NCBI RefSeq assembly: GCF_022376445.1 | Contig: NW_025954967.1 | Coordinates: forward strand, 1-64,000 | DNA: 64,000 nt | Direction: 5' to 3' | Source: Fomitopsis serialis | Lineage: Eukaryota; Basidiomycota; Agaricomycetes; Polyporales; Fomitopsidaceae | Shown: positions 31,149 through 43,099 of the stretch, piece after piece | How the letters are laid out: every line of letters begins with the position of its first letter | Position numbering within the stretch: position 1 is the stretch's first letter | The notes under the pieces: model-generated | Database searches by the model: none | What the model was told of the DNA's origin: nothing | Seen by the model: only the letters and a program-made list of their open reading frames with translations | Translations under genes and position numbers: made by a program

Positions 31149-33941
31149 CTACGACGGCGGCGCGAGACACCGGTCCGCCGACAGGTTGAAGTCGTTCCCC
31201 CACCACTGCGGGAAGACCACCGTCTTGCCCGCCGCGCCGAAGATGGCGAAGTTGAGGATGAAGACGATGACCTGCGTGCCGCCGTCGAGCGCGGCCGCGA
31301 CGATGTAGTTGTACTTCGTGAACCAGCGCGGGTAGCGCGTGCGCACCCACCACTGCGAGAGGATCCCGAGCGCCATCGACGTGTTCACCGACGTGTTCAC
31401 GCCGACGGACAGGTAGCATGAGTACTGCATGATGATCGACGTGTTCAGGTTCTCGAAGCCGGCCTTGGGCCAGATGCGGTACTGCACGCGCCACGTCAGT
31501 TTCGTATCATAGCAATCCAACACGGAGGAACACGCACGCAGAGGTAGAACGGCAGCGGGAGGAAGAGCCCGATCGCGAGCGAGATGGGGACCATCTTGTA
31601 CGTCGAGTGCGCGCCGAACATCTGCGGGGCGAGCGCGCCCCACGCGATCGCGTTCGAGTTGTAGCTCTGTGCGTTCTGGCCGGACCACAGACGCGTGCCC
31701 GCGATCGACAGGAGCGCGTCGCGCTGCGCATTGATGATCGACAGCATCATGACGTAGTTGAGGATCGCGCCGACGACCGTGCCCGCCATCTGCATGCAGA
31801 ACGTCACGCGCGGCGCGAGCTTGCAATACTGCCCGAGCTTCAGGTCCTGCAGGAACGCGATGCCCTGCTGCAGAGGGTGCGCGCCGTACATTGCGCCGTA
31901 CATGTTCGCGACGGGGCGCCCGGGGACCATGTACGCTGGAAGATTCGCCGGTCAGCAATCCTGCAGAATCCAACAGGGCATAAAAGACAGCTCACCGGTG
32001 ATCATCTGGAAGAAGCCGTTACCCGATGTGTTGAACTCCGAGAAGCCGATGGTGGCTGCAAGGGTGGAGTACAGCGCACAAAAGATGAAGCCGATGAAGA
32101 GGAGGATCGTAAGGGCCCACCACGGCAGACCGGAGTCGCCAGTGTAGTTGGTCGCCTGCGCGATGCCGTACGCGGCGAGGAGGATGGCGAGGTACCACCA
32201 GCGCGGGATCTGCTTGTACGCCTTCATCTTCTCCCAATGCGCGTCGTGAACGGGGTACTCCTCCTTGTTCCACGGGTTCAGCGACATGACGAACGGCTTG
32301 AGGTCGTTCCAGTGGTACAGCGCAATGTGCGTCACGACCGCGCCGAGCGAGAGGTTCGACGTGATCAGGTAGAGCGCGTTCGTCGAGGAGAAGTACGCGG
32401 GCCCGAGCTCCTCGTACTTGGTCGCGTTGAACTTGCCGTTGCTCAGCAGCGCGGTCTGGTCGTACACGGACCCGTTCGCCGCGAAGATGTCCTGGCTCAT
32501 GAATGGGAAGTCCTTGGCGTTCCAGAGGTTGCCATAGTACACGGCAGACATGAGGGCATACGTCAGGAAGATACCGATGTCCTGGTTGAGCTGCAGCCAG
32601 AGCGGCGAATAGAGGCAGTTGGATCCGACCAGGTTCCAGTCGAAGCATACTGCGAGTAGACCCATGCCCTCGTTGTTGGACGCGCCACCGAAGACGTTCC
32701 GCACGACGGACGAGTGGTTATCCGCCAAGCAGAAGATTGAGACACCGCTGAGGATAGGGAAGATCCCTGTCATATCGGCAAGAAACCATCAGTATCAAGG
32801 ATCACGGACTAAACATTGGCTTGGACCCACATTCAGGAAAGATTTCCCAGCAGAACATGATAGCGAAGACAGTCCAGAACAGGCGGACACGCTTAGAGGT
32901 CATCTGTCTGTCGTAATGGAGGGCCTGGAACAGGTTGGCGATGTAGACTGGGCAAGGCGAACGTCAGTGACCGTGCCAGTGCGCAACATGCGGTCAACTC
33001 GAACGCACTGTTATTGGGCCAGAAGCACTTGGTCGGACGGACAAGTGCCTCAGAGAGCAGACCGGCATAACCATATCCAATCAGCTGCGAGCCGATCAAC
33101 GTGAATATCGCAATTCCGGGATTCTGCGCGACAGTGAGCGTCTGGTAACTGCGGAGTGCTTGACGTGGGACCCACCATGTCATTGTTGTAGTACACTATT
33201 GCAAACGGCATCAGTGAAATTCACTCAGCGATAACTGCCTGAAATCTGACTTACAGTTCTGCACGGAGATGACCTGAATCGCGACGGCGGAAGTGGCAGC
33301 CGTGGAAGACATAATAATGATGGCCGTGTGCTCCTTGACTACAGAAGAGCACATGAGCCACTGGTTTCCGCCCCACGACGATATCCTATACGCACTGTTG
33401 AAAGGACCAGGGTTCACCCAGCGCCACCAGCCACGAGATGGCAGAGCCATGTGCATTCCATTACCGAACCAGTATGACAGGATGAGCAGGAGTAGCACCG
33501 ATACGTTGAGCGTCTGGGGCTTGAAGTAATAAATCTGCGCCAACACACTATAGTGGCATCAAAGTCAGGCGTGCGTCTTTGTCAGACCGGCGGTGATGCT
33601 TACGCTCCGAATGCAGAGAAGCCAAGACCAAGGAAGATTGTGCGGAAGGTTACCGCCTGTAGCTCGGGGTCGTCCCTCGCCGATAAGACCTAGGGTAGAG
33701 GACGTGAGTGAACGCGTACGAGAGACGGTATGGCTGTGCGCTACCTTGACGGCGACTTCGTAGGCCTCCTCACTCGGTACTCAGCCTCGGTGGCCTCGTC
33801 GTTGGCGATGCGGTCCTCCATCGCCTCGACCTCCTTGGTAAGCTCAACGTCGTCGACGGCGACATCGTCCTCGAGCTTCTTCTCGAGAGAAGAGTCGGAG
33901 AGATGCTTGTCGCCGTCGTACATGGCAAGGTGAGACGCCAT
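31149..33941 (-). CDS. OPT-family oligopeptide transporter
   Basis: Nine exons on the minus strand, 33774-33941, 33604-33689, 33255-33547, 33176-33195, 33009-33123, 32831-32947, 31996-32766, 31538-31935 and 31149-31481, give 766 residues. Landmarks are LAQIYYFKPQTL, SYWFGNGMHMALP, NPGPFNSAYRISSW, RPTKCFWP, FCWEIFPEW, MYGAMYGAHPLQQG and a Trp-rich end. The protein imports small peptides or related compounds with protons across the plasma membrane. There is one problem in exon 1. Conserved residues (EEAYEVAVK) before the junction lie in another frame from the N-terminus, as if a base were missing near 33776-33777. An upstream GTGAGG donor at 33773 gives the in-frame model listed but skips those residues; the alternative donor at 33744 would need the missing base. 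Confidence 0.9.
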
Positions 33942-36900
33942 GGCTGGGATGCTGGTGGCGGACTGAACCTGGGACGCGAACGTCGACGTGCAAGGGATAG
34001 GCACACCTTGTCGAGAAGCAGGACCGGGCGACGCTGGGTATTTAACCAGGATGTGGCTATGTGGGCGACACGGGTCATAGAGATAGGCATATGGGCTCCG
34101 CGTGGTGACCCCGCACGAGATAACAAAAATGTCACAGCACGACCTGGTGGCCCTCCCTTGGCGCATGCACCCGACGTTCGCATCTGGCAAGCTGCTGTCA
34201 ACTGTGCACCAATGAAGCATGCGACGCGAGGCTTACTTGCAATCGCAAATGGCTGCCTATCTACCGCACACGGCGAACGTGTACACGACCCCTTGCGGCG
34301 GTAGTCGAAATGCCCGTGATGATAGCGCCGAAGCCGTGCCTGGGGAGTCTTCACTCCAGGAAGGATCGATCGAGATTGGTTGGCGGGAGGAGCGTCCTAT
34401 CAATTTCTCCATGTCGCATGTGAATCCCGTCCGACCATTCGCCGCCGGCGCCGGCGTATGATGATACGCCCTTGCTCGCATCCGTCTTCTTTTGCATTCG
34501 CCACGAGTTCGAGGGTGCTGCGATTAACCTATGCGTCTTCTGGAAGCACACCGACTAGGCACATGCTCAGATTCTGGATAGTTCGTGTCGCTGCAACCAG
34601 GCCGCAGCTGCAAGATCTAGCCGCGGGATTTAATCTTGCTCGATCGATCATCCCGTCAAATGCATTTTCGTCCTACTTGCGGCATCGTGGCCGGCTGTAA
34701 AGCACCATACGACCCCCCTCAGGGGCAATAAACGCTGCAAATATATAGTGGCCTTCTCCAACCAATTTCCAACTGCAGGTCAGTCTCCAGTTTGTGGCCT
34801 AGATGCTACATTGCCCACCTGACAGTTCAGGTCCATCAACCCGATTCCAGTTCCCGAGAACAATACTGACAAGAGCAGCGAACCGCGATGATGAGCCGGA
34901 ATTCCTTCTGGATCGCCTCAAGATTTGTTTGGTACCGATTTCTGGATCTCGGCCGGATTCGTAAGGAACCGCTACCAGCCGCCGCAGCTTGTATTCAGGT
35001 CCCGAAGCAGACGCGATGCATCTCGGTGAGAGACAAAATTAGGGTTCGACTGGAGTACGCCAGCATTGTACCTTACCTGATATGCGCGACCCCAATACAG
35101 TATGAACTCGGCCACGACGTCAGGATGCGGCATCACCCCACGATAAGCCTGAATCGGAGGCAGAGCACATGGCCAGGTACCCCGCGCTCGCACCAAACAC
35201 GTCGGGCATGCCGCCTGGTTCCTACATTTATAGGACGTCTGATAAATGTAAGGTTCGCGCAAGGGCCTGTCATGCATGCTAAGTAACTGGGCGAGAAATA
35301 TCATAATAGACAGGAGATACTCCCACCGCTTGGAATTGGTGAAGGCACGTATCGACCCGCCGGCCCAACGCCAGCCCGCATGCATCCTGACAGCCGCGAC
35401 ATCATTCCAACGTCGAAGTAAACACTAGTGGTGATTCATTGTCAGTAACTAAGTAAGTGCACCCGGGCGTCTCGGCAGTCACGGAACTCACTATAGCACC
35501 TTGACAATCTGTCGGCCGGCGAGAACTGCTTCATGTTTCCGACTATGCCGGCGCAGAGAAAACAGGCACCGCGCAGGGCAAATCGGGCGTCCGTGATCAA
35601 ACCCTGGGCCGTCCTGGGACCGTACATGATAGGCAGCCGAATGGTGTCTTAATGAGAAGTGAGGAATCACGCCGCAAAGCAGGAAGATATCTCACCATTC
35701 GCTGCGTCTGCAGGGATCGTGTCCGTCTGACCGAAAGCACGCGTACGACGAGCACACCACTCAAGTTGCCGTTGCCGTTCAATAAGACTTCGTCCTCGAG
35801 CGGCTGTACTATCGCAAATATGTATAGAGACGGGCGCGTGCCTGGCGGAGGAGAGGAAGAGAGAACCGGGTCCCCTGTTCATCAACTTAGCTGGTATATA
35901 ACTGGTCACGTCTTTGACAGATGCTGAACTAGCATGGGAGATGTCAGGCGCCAGCGCAAACATGCATAGAGGAAGCAAGTCGACTTACCGATTCGGAAAG
36001 TCTGGAACGTTACAGCGCCACGTTGGTTCAATCCCTGTCAGCTTCAGCACTTGGTCGAATGGTTGATAGAATGCGAGAATGACACGTCGTGTTTGGGCGC
36101 ATTCACGCGCTAAGTTGGCAGTCGACCGGGCATCCTGCCCCATTCCAATCCGTGTCCGAAAACAAGTGCACGGTCCCACGATGCAGGGCATCGCCGACGT
36201 GAGCGGGGCGACCGGTAGCAAGCGGCGTTTCATCCATTTGGGCGCGTCGGCCGCCTTAGTTCCACTCAAAACGCAGATATGAGAATGAGAACGGGCTGGG
36301 ATTTGAATTTGAGTCAGGCATCTTTGAGTTTGTGATGCTCAATGGAGATGGTTGCCGCAATCATCATGGTAGGCGTCGGTGCCCTTCTAAATTTTGAGAC
36401 TGCAGAAGAACAACGTGGACCTATTGGTATAGCCAACGTATTGCTGCGGCAACACGCATATACTCAGTGCAGAGTCAGTCCCCGTAGTGTACAACCACGA
36501 AAGCGCACCGTGTACCGGGAAAAAACATGACACGGCGGATAGGCGACGGCGCAGACGGTGCGCCGCTTGCCACCGTGGCTACCACGCACACTCAGACTCA
36601 CGCAAAGGCAGTACCGGCTAACTCTGCTGTCCAATCACCCTAGAAATTGCAGAACCAGTGAGCTACACAAGCGGGACGCAGAGTCGAAGGAGACTCACCT
36701 TCCGGACAGCACTCTCTGCGTACCCCGCGGAGCCCTGGTCAAGCTCTGCCAACCACTTCCTCGTAGAGCACCTTAATGCGGCCCAGCTGCTGCTCTGCAT
36801 TACCCACACCTCCAAACGAGATCATCAACCGCCCGTCGGTCGGTGTCCCACACATCAGCACGACCATCTGTAGTGACTTGAGGACAGCACCAGCTCCATC

Positions 36901-37439
36901 TTGATGCCGGGGTTTTGGGCTCTAATTTTTTGCAAAAACATTGCAACATCTTTCCAGTGAACATTGACGCATTCTGATTGACCACGCGGGGCAAGAGTGG
37001 GTAAGCAAGCAAATTCGAGCGGTCAGGCTGCTGGCACCTGGTCAACATTCGATGGCAACCAAGAGTGGTAGGGTACGCACGATACGGGTTGCGGCACACT
37101 GTCCAAGCTGCGCGGCTCCTTGAAATCCTTGCTGAGCTGAAGCAGGCCAAGTGTGTTTTGGCGGCGCAAGTGCGACGCGCTTGTGGCTATTGGTGTCATG
37201 GTGGCCGGCGGATGCCGTGGAGAGCTCCGGCATATGCCGCCGACGCCTGCAACGACGCGATCACGTGGCTCTCAACCAGGTTTTCTGCACACGGTGACTT
37301 TTCACAAACACTGCGTGTTGTCGCGGGCTGACACAGTAGCAACAGGATAGTCTTGTCCAGCAAACCAATATGCATGGCCGCCGATCATCACGACGGCCGT
37401 ACGACGTGCTCGACAAACATCGTGACGGTGGCACCGGGA
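33942..37439. other. Gene-poor 3.5-kb stretch
   Basis: Many short frames on both strands, none with a recognised domain or splice logic. Minus-strand fragments near 35670-35980 (including SSARHAPVSIHI) resemble parts of F-box proteins, but too briefly to call. The likely OPT promoter occupies the first few hundred bases. A degenerate repeated gene start lies at 36531-36776. Confidence 0.35.
36531..36776 (+). pseudogene. Degenerate copy of the unidentified family also seen at 5650-5847
   Basis: A short start (MTRRIGDGADGAPLATVATT) runs into a stop after about 30 codons. The following sequence keeps features shared with the other copy, notably ACTCACCTTCCGGACAG and GTCAAGCTCTGCCAACCA. Function unknown. 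Confidence 0.3.
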
Positions 37440-39240
37440 TCACTGTCTGCTCACGGATATCGGAGCACACTCGTCTGCATTCAGGTTTAAAGGGTCCATT
37501 GCGCCTATGTAGCTGGAGAGGAGGAGAATGCAACGCACGTTGGGGCGAAGGAGCGTACGCGTATTGATGACGAGTATATGCGCATGGTACTTACACCCGG
37601 GGGTGTGGTTGCGGGCCGCACGCAGCTTGACATACGTACAGCGTTGACTGCCGATGGCCTGCCCAACTAGCATCTGTGATGTATTGGAGGTTCGTGATCG
37701 AGAGATTCTGTTTCATTTTACCAGGTATCCAGCGTTTAGTGAAGTACCATAGGCGAAACCTCGTAATACCTGCAGTTCAGTTGGGAAAGCAAAATTAGAT
37801 TGTGAGAATGGACAGCGGGAGTCAAGTATTGCAGAATCGAAGCCAAAGTCGGAACCGCCACGCGCTGATAGCTCCTGAATGGTTTGCATGCATGATAGGT
37901 CAGGAGTGCACGAACGTTGATCACAGGTCCCAGGTTGGCTGGAAGGAGAGCTTCAGCAATCGACATTCAAGATGAGACCCGAAGATGACTGACATGTTCT
38001 TGCGTGCGTGGCACACAGCTGCGTGAGGCATGGTCGAGGCCCCAACCCAGTCGTCGTACCACGTCTTGATGTGGTCTACGACACCGGACTCATCATATCC
38101 CTCCTCCGCTGACACAACGATACGCGGGTCATGCGTGTACGGTTCCGTGAACTGCTGAAGCCCGGAAAGCTCCGTCTCTGCGGACGCATCTCTTCCGAAC
38201 AGGGAGACAATTCTCATCCGCTTGAAGCCACGGGAGGTATGCATGTCAACGAAGCTAAGCTGGTACACGCCCATTCCTAGAATCTTCCACCTCGATTCCG
38301 GGGGAAACCCGGACCCGGGTGGTATGGGTCGGGAGCAGTTGTATAGGCGGGTTATGCTCTGTACGCTGGGCGATCGCAGGAGGAGGCACACCGTCTTGCC
38401 GCTGAGCTCCGTGTGCACGGAAGTGATGTCGCGGAGGGCAGTGAGATGGGAGATGTCTGGTAGGTCAAGGATCACGTTATCCCTGACGCAAATTGACAGT
38501 GACTGTAGCGTCACCGGGAGGTGGGGAACGATCCACTTTATGATCATAGCAGGATAGCCGATCATCGCCAGCGTACGCAGACTTGGGCACAGCTTGACAA
38601 TCTCAAGAGTGGCATCCCATAGACGTGATCGTCCAATGACAGTTTGGCCAATACGTTCGCGTTTCGTCTCTCCGAGTTGGGAAGGGTGCCTGTGCGTTTT
38701 GCCCGGGACCGTTTCCTCCCTACCCAGAGATGACGTACATAGGTATGAAGGAGGAGTTCATTAGGACCCGCGGCGGTAAGCTGCCCGTCTGACTCCGAGT
38801 TGAATGAAGTGAGCAGCGTGCGTTTAAAGAGGGCGGCTTGTGTCGACTTCGTCAGGACGACTGTAGAGTATAGGATAGGAATAATCCATGTGTGAACGGT
38901 CTTGCATGTCTGGGACAGTGCTGCAGCCAGCGAGCGGTCTCCTTCAATGGCATCTAGAAAGAGCTAATGCGTCACCATAGTAAAACGTACGTGCTTGGCA
39001 ACGTAGGTCTGAAGATGTGGTAGACTCGGGACTCACAGGCTGAACGATCTCGAACGGTAGTCTAAGTCTGTGGCTTTCGCCATCCATCCTTTGAGATTCA
39101 GATATCCTCTGCATTGATAGAGGATGCGGTTCAATGATGTATAGACGATAACGGCGAAGACGACGACGATGTGGCCTGATGTGGCAGCAGCAACAGAACG
39201 GCGACGTACATAAGCAAGCACCGAGAGCGCGTGCACGTAC
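37440..39240 (-). repeat. Segmental duplication, inverted relative to 53510-55410
   Basis: The F-box gene remnant and sequence on both sides match the plus strand of 53510-55410. Upstream, both read SVAAAT... and ILYQCRGYLNLKG / ILYQCRGHLNLER. Downstream, both have a CTCCTTCGC-type segment with LSSYIGAMDPLNLNADEC / LSSDIDATLPPNLNTGEC. The copies are therefore about 1.8-1.9 kb, lie 14 kb apart and face opposite ways. The edges are approximate. Confidence 0.7.
37921..39114 (-). pseudogene. F-box protein gene, frameshifted copy
   Basis: A first exon near 39037-39114 carries LPFEIVQP followed by a GTGAGT donor; exon 2 starts at 38963 with LFLDAIEGDRSLAAALSQTCKTV, an F-box core. The remainder is a leucine-rich region (LPVTLQSLSI, LDLPDISHLTALRDI, CLLLRSPSVQSITRLYNC) ending STMPHAAVCHARKNM... 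and a full C-terminus. Relative to the copy at 53712-54877, one C is missing in a CCC run near the ...GTLP/QLGET... junction (about 38675-38685), so the frame breaks in mid-protein. Small length changes in exon 1 also break the start. I call it a pseudogene, with the caution that single-base errors seem common in this assembly. Confidence 0.65.
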
Positions 39241-39473
39241 CGTGGATCTCGATCCGGCTTACAAGATCCACCCCTCTGATCAGTCTTGGATCAGTCAGTC
39301 ACATCGTCCTGTTCCCAACCACGAGCATGCGCAAGCAGCAAGGCCGTGCAAAGCAGCCACCTGGAGAGCGAGCCCTTCGAATGGGCAATAGCATACTGAT
39401 CTACTCAATATCCAGCATTAACACTCCGTGTATGTTAGCACACGACGACATAACGCCCTCCGTGATCACCGCT

Positions 39474-40634
39474 TCACGTAGAGATGGTCTTTTCACGGCT
39501 CTCTAAGCCCTCATACAGGACGTCCCGGATGACCCACGGTGAGTCGTACCACATCCGCTTCTGTAGCACTAGATGCTCTACAACGGCCCTCGGATCCTGC
39601 TTGTGCAAAAGGTTGCCCTTTTTCGAATAGATATCGAGGCTCTGTTGGACACCGCGTCAAGGACTGCACGTCAATTGTCAGGGAATAACATCGAGTTTAC
39701 CTGGAGGGTGTCGAACCGCACGAGGACCTGAGTGAGTAGGCGCGACCCGTTGTTCGGTACGACCCTGCCCATATGCGCCGGAACGCTGCGTACACTGAGT
39801 AATCGACACGGCGACCGCTCGCCTAGGTAGTTCCATACGTATCTCCTGGATGGGTCCTGCTGGCGGACCAGCTTGACGTAGTGTGCGCGTATGTCGCCGA
39901 TGGAAAGCTCTTTGACGGTCTCCTCGTCGCGCCTGCGAAAACGCCAGTCTAGGAGGGTGAGGCAAGAAAGACAGAGGGGAAGACGTACTCGGCAACGGCG
40001 CGGTTCAGTTTCGTGTAGGTGTCCAACGCCATTCTACGGAGTGGTGCAACCCACGCTGAGTCACTTGTTGACTGCGCTCTAAAGATTTGTGGGGACCAAG
40101 GTGACGTCTTCGCGATCCCAGGGAAGCCCTTGTCACCGGCCATCATGCGCATACTGGACGACAGGGTGAACACCTCTCCAAAGGACCGCACGACTTGGAA
40201 CACTGACCTCATGATGTTGCGGACCCAATTCCGAAATGTCGAGCCGGCCGCCTGCAGGTGGTCTGTGAGCGCAGCGTCCTTCTTCTTCGACAGCAGACTC
40301 GGGATGGTCAAGTCTTAAGCTTTTGCGTTCATTACATGGAGCCACGCACACAGCGGACAGCGGGCTCACCGAACGTCTGCACCGACTGAGCCCAAGGGTC
40401 GTACGGCAGCTGCTTCTCCATAAGTTTCACCATTTCCAGCCTTTTGATAATATCGTCCGCCGACAAGTCCTCCTCGCTTTTCGTCACCTTCGGCCTGCTC
40501 ATTGCGTAGGATCGCCGGCACGGACTCCGCACAAGTCCGCCGAGCAGCCGCGAGTGTGATGTGCACCTCGCACTGAGCAGGTCCGTTGATCTTGATGCAA
40601 CGCTAAGACATCTTCGACCCAGCTGCGAGGACAT
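39474..40634 (-). CDS. Tim44-like domain mitochondrial protein (mL45/Mba1 type)
   Basis: Four exons on the minus strand, 40370-40634, 39989-40313, 39701-39932 and 39474-39641, give 329 residues. The N-terminus is rich in Arg, Ser and Leu without acids for about 45 residues (MSSQLGRRCLSVASRSTDLL...), a clear mitochondrial presequence. The C-terminal half (VLVRFDTLQSLDIYSK, then LHKQDPRAVVEHLVLQKRMW and SPWVIRDVLYEG) has the pattern of the Tim44/mL45/Mba1 fold that docks mitoribosomes or import motors on the inner membrane. I cannot tell which family branch it belongs to. Phases and splice sites are consistent throughout; the stop follows KTISTR. It is divergent from the MIX17-like gene, with 260 bases between the two starts. 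Confidence 0.7.
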
Positions 40635-40894
40635 GGTCGTGGCAAGGAAAGGAGCGCGTCGGCTACGCAGTCAGTGACTGCCACAGAGTCGCGGGCTCGA
40701 GCAAAGTATCCAGAAGCGCCCACAAGCTTCCGGAAATAGCCGGATGGGCCTGTACGCGATGGGCGCTTACTACACCTGCGCACGTGCGCAGCCGGATTTC
40801 TCGGGTTTGCGTGGCGGGACGGCTTCGAAAGCTCGACGTCTGCACCTTTGCTTGCAACCACCACCATCTCGTCTCCTCGTTCTTGCTCTTGACC

Positions 40895-41528
40895 ATGGCT
40901 GTACGTGTCCTTTGAGCACTTAGTCACTTGTCAGAAAGACAATGGGTTGCTAACTCTGTCTTGCAGCGTCAATCCCGCTCTTCTCGTCCTGCTCCTCGCT
41001 CCGCGCCCGCGGCTGCACCTCCTCAAAGCCGAGGCGCACACACCGCCGCGGCGCCCTACTCTGGTGCACAGGCTCCGCCAGCGCACCACGCGCCGACCGT
41101 CCCGCCCCAGGCGCAGACTCGGGAGCCGGGCATGTTTGCGCAGATGGCGGCGACCGCAGGTTCCGTCGCGGTAGGCTCGACCATCGGCCACGGCATCTCG
41201 AACATGCTGTTCGGTGGCTCCTCGCATGCTGCACCTGCTCCTGAGGCGCAGGCTCCCCCAGTCCAGCAGCAGACTTACCAGAACCAGGGACTGAGTTGTG
41301 AGGTCCAGGCGAAGGGTGAGTATTGGCGTGGCTTGGCGGAGAATTGGATAGCTGACAAATCTACTCGGTCGTGTAGACTTCACGAAGTGCTTGGAGAAGG
41401 CGGATCTGCCTTCGTGCACATGGTACTTGGAGCAACTCAAGGCGTAAGTCGACGCTTTCTTCTTATGTTAGTATTGGTGTAATGTTGACACATTCCCACA
41501 GTGCCAGGCTGCCGCTGCTCCTTACTAG
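40895..41528 (+). CDS. MIX17: MIX17/CHCHD2-like twin CX9C mitochondrial protein
   Basis: Exons 40895-40900, 40967-41315, 41377-41443 and 41502-41528. The first exon is only ATG-GCT. The N-terminal half is Arg/Ser/Ala/Pro-rich, then a Gly-rich hydrophobic segment (FAQMAATAGSVAVGSTIGHG) as in CHCHD2. The CHCH domain follows: C-EVQAKDFTK-C is one CX9C, and C-TWYLEQLKA-C would be the second. The family sits in the intermembrane space, is oxidised through Mia40 and affects respiratory-chain regulation. At the last junction the GT-AG splice leaves the frame one base short: the expected end CQAAAAPY-stop is present at 41502-41528, but reaching it in frame after ...LKA needs one more G after the acceptor AG. 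This fits a lost base. Confidence 0.82.
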
Positions 41529-43099
41529 AAGGAGATGTTGCTACTGTGCTTTCTATGAGCAATTCGTCGCACCCAATGTTATCTACGTCCTCGCAATTGG
41601 GCAAATTACAGTGGTCCACTCTTCGCTCATTTTTTCGTCCTCTTGATTGACCGTGCGACGCGTCTCTTGGTTCTAAGTATATGTATCAACGCTAGGGCAA
41701 TTTTAATGGTCCGCCATGTCAGTCCTTGGCTGTTGCGATGAGCATGTCACTTCGTGCGTCACCTCAGCACAGACAGAGCTTCATGGACAACATTCTGATG
41801 GCAACGAAAGGCTCTCACCACTGGACCGTAGTCCAGTTCCTCGTAACAGTACGAACAGAACCATTTCCTCACTACCGGATATGCCTTGCCTATTGTCCTT
41901 CCCGGCGGTATCGCAAGCGCTTATCCGTCGGACCATCGGGTCTCCAGCGTGCAGGGGATTCGGCAGAAACACGTACACATGATCAGTGTATCCCATGATG
42001 CAAGGAATCTCGTCCCAACTTCGACATTTCGCCTACGCGACTTCGCGCTTCCAACCTCCTTCCCTGTCAGTCATTTAGTGACTCGCCGTGATGCACGGGC
42101 ATCAAGACAGCTATCTGAGGGTATCTACTGGAGGCGCCGCTACGGGAGTGCAGCCCTGCATTGCAGTCTTACGAGACGGCGCGTCTACAGTTCACGTTTA
42201 TTCAATTATTGCCAATGTCTTCGCGCAGCTTGCTTCTGCGCTATCTCGTTCGTATCACTGACGTGACCAATTCGTTCCATCGAAGGTTGCAGCTCACGTT
42301 TAGGCATACATCGAGGCGCACAGCAGACACGGATCAGAGAACCTGGGAAGTGCAGTGAAGGACGAGGCTGGGCGATTTGAACTCCTGAAGCACACGAGCG
42401 CTTAATGTGAACTCTCGTTGCCATCCAAGATTCCAAGTTAAGTTATGTTCCTCGGCGGACGAAGGCCCCGGCTTCTACGTTGCTTCTACGATGTGCGAAA
42501 TACACATACCCCATATCTTAGGTGTGCCATATCGAGCTGAACAAAGAAACGACCCGAGCAAGCTCGGTAGCTTGCTCGCTAGTTAGTACATGTGAGGTAC
42601 CGCAACTTACGTGATTCAACACTGTAATACTCAACCAGACTCACTGCTTCATCCTCCATTCCCCGCGTGCTTCATTTTCACAGGACAACCCTGACTCAGG
42701 CTCCGAGTACTTGAACCTAAGCACGCGCAGACAATAAAGCAGGAACGGACTTCCGAATCCCACGCAATCCAAGTATAACCCGAGAGGCCGTTTTCCAATT
42801 TCATTTACGAAATCAGTATGTGCAGCAACAGGAGACGGGGGTACGGACAGCATGACGATCTTGCGCGACGAATGTGGCAGTGTGTGCGTGTATGAACAAC
42901 GAATGGACGTGGACGTGAAGGATCCAACAAAGCAGGCTAGCAGGTGCGAAGGAAACAATAATGTTAAATGCGAAGAGGCAGGGAGACGATGGCATGGAGT
43001 GATGGATGCGGTGGAATGCGGAGTCGGAGCGGGTCGTGTCGAATTACTCGAACGGCGGGGGATGCTTTTGTACATGAAAGGAGCGGCTTCTGTTTCGTT
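41529..43099. other. Intergenic, no supported gene
   Basis: Short frames only. A perfect 10-bp hairpin lies at 42555-42578. The part nearest 43099 is the 3' flank of the arrestin-domain gene. Confidence 0.4.
42555..42578. repeat. Short perfect hairpin
   Basis: Arms CGAGCAAGCT (42555-42564) and AGCTTGCTCG (42569-42578) are separated by CGGT. Role unknown. Confidence 0.8.

Noticed and set aside
31607..32659. 350-codon plus-strand open frame
   Set aside because: It lies antisense to the OPT transporter, is Arg/Val/Glu-biased as expected from reversed GC-rich codons, and has no domain. The minus-strand exons explain the region fully.
35670..35980. F-box-like fragment on the minus strand
   Set aside because: Only a short phrase (SSARHAPVSIHI) recalls F-box proteins; surrounding frames are broken and give no alignment.
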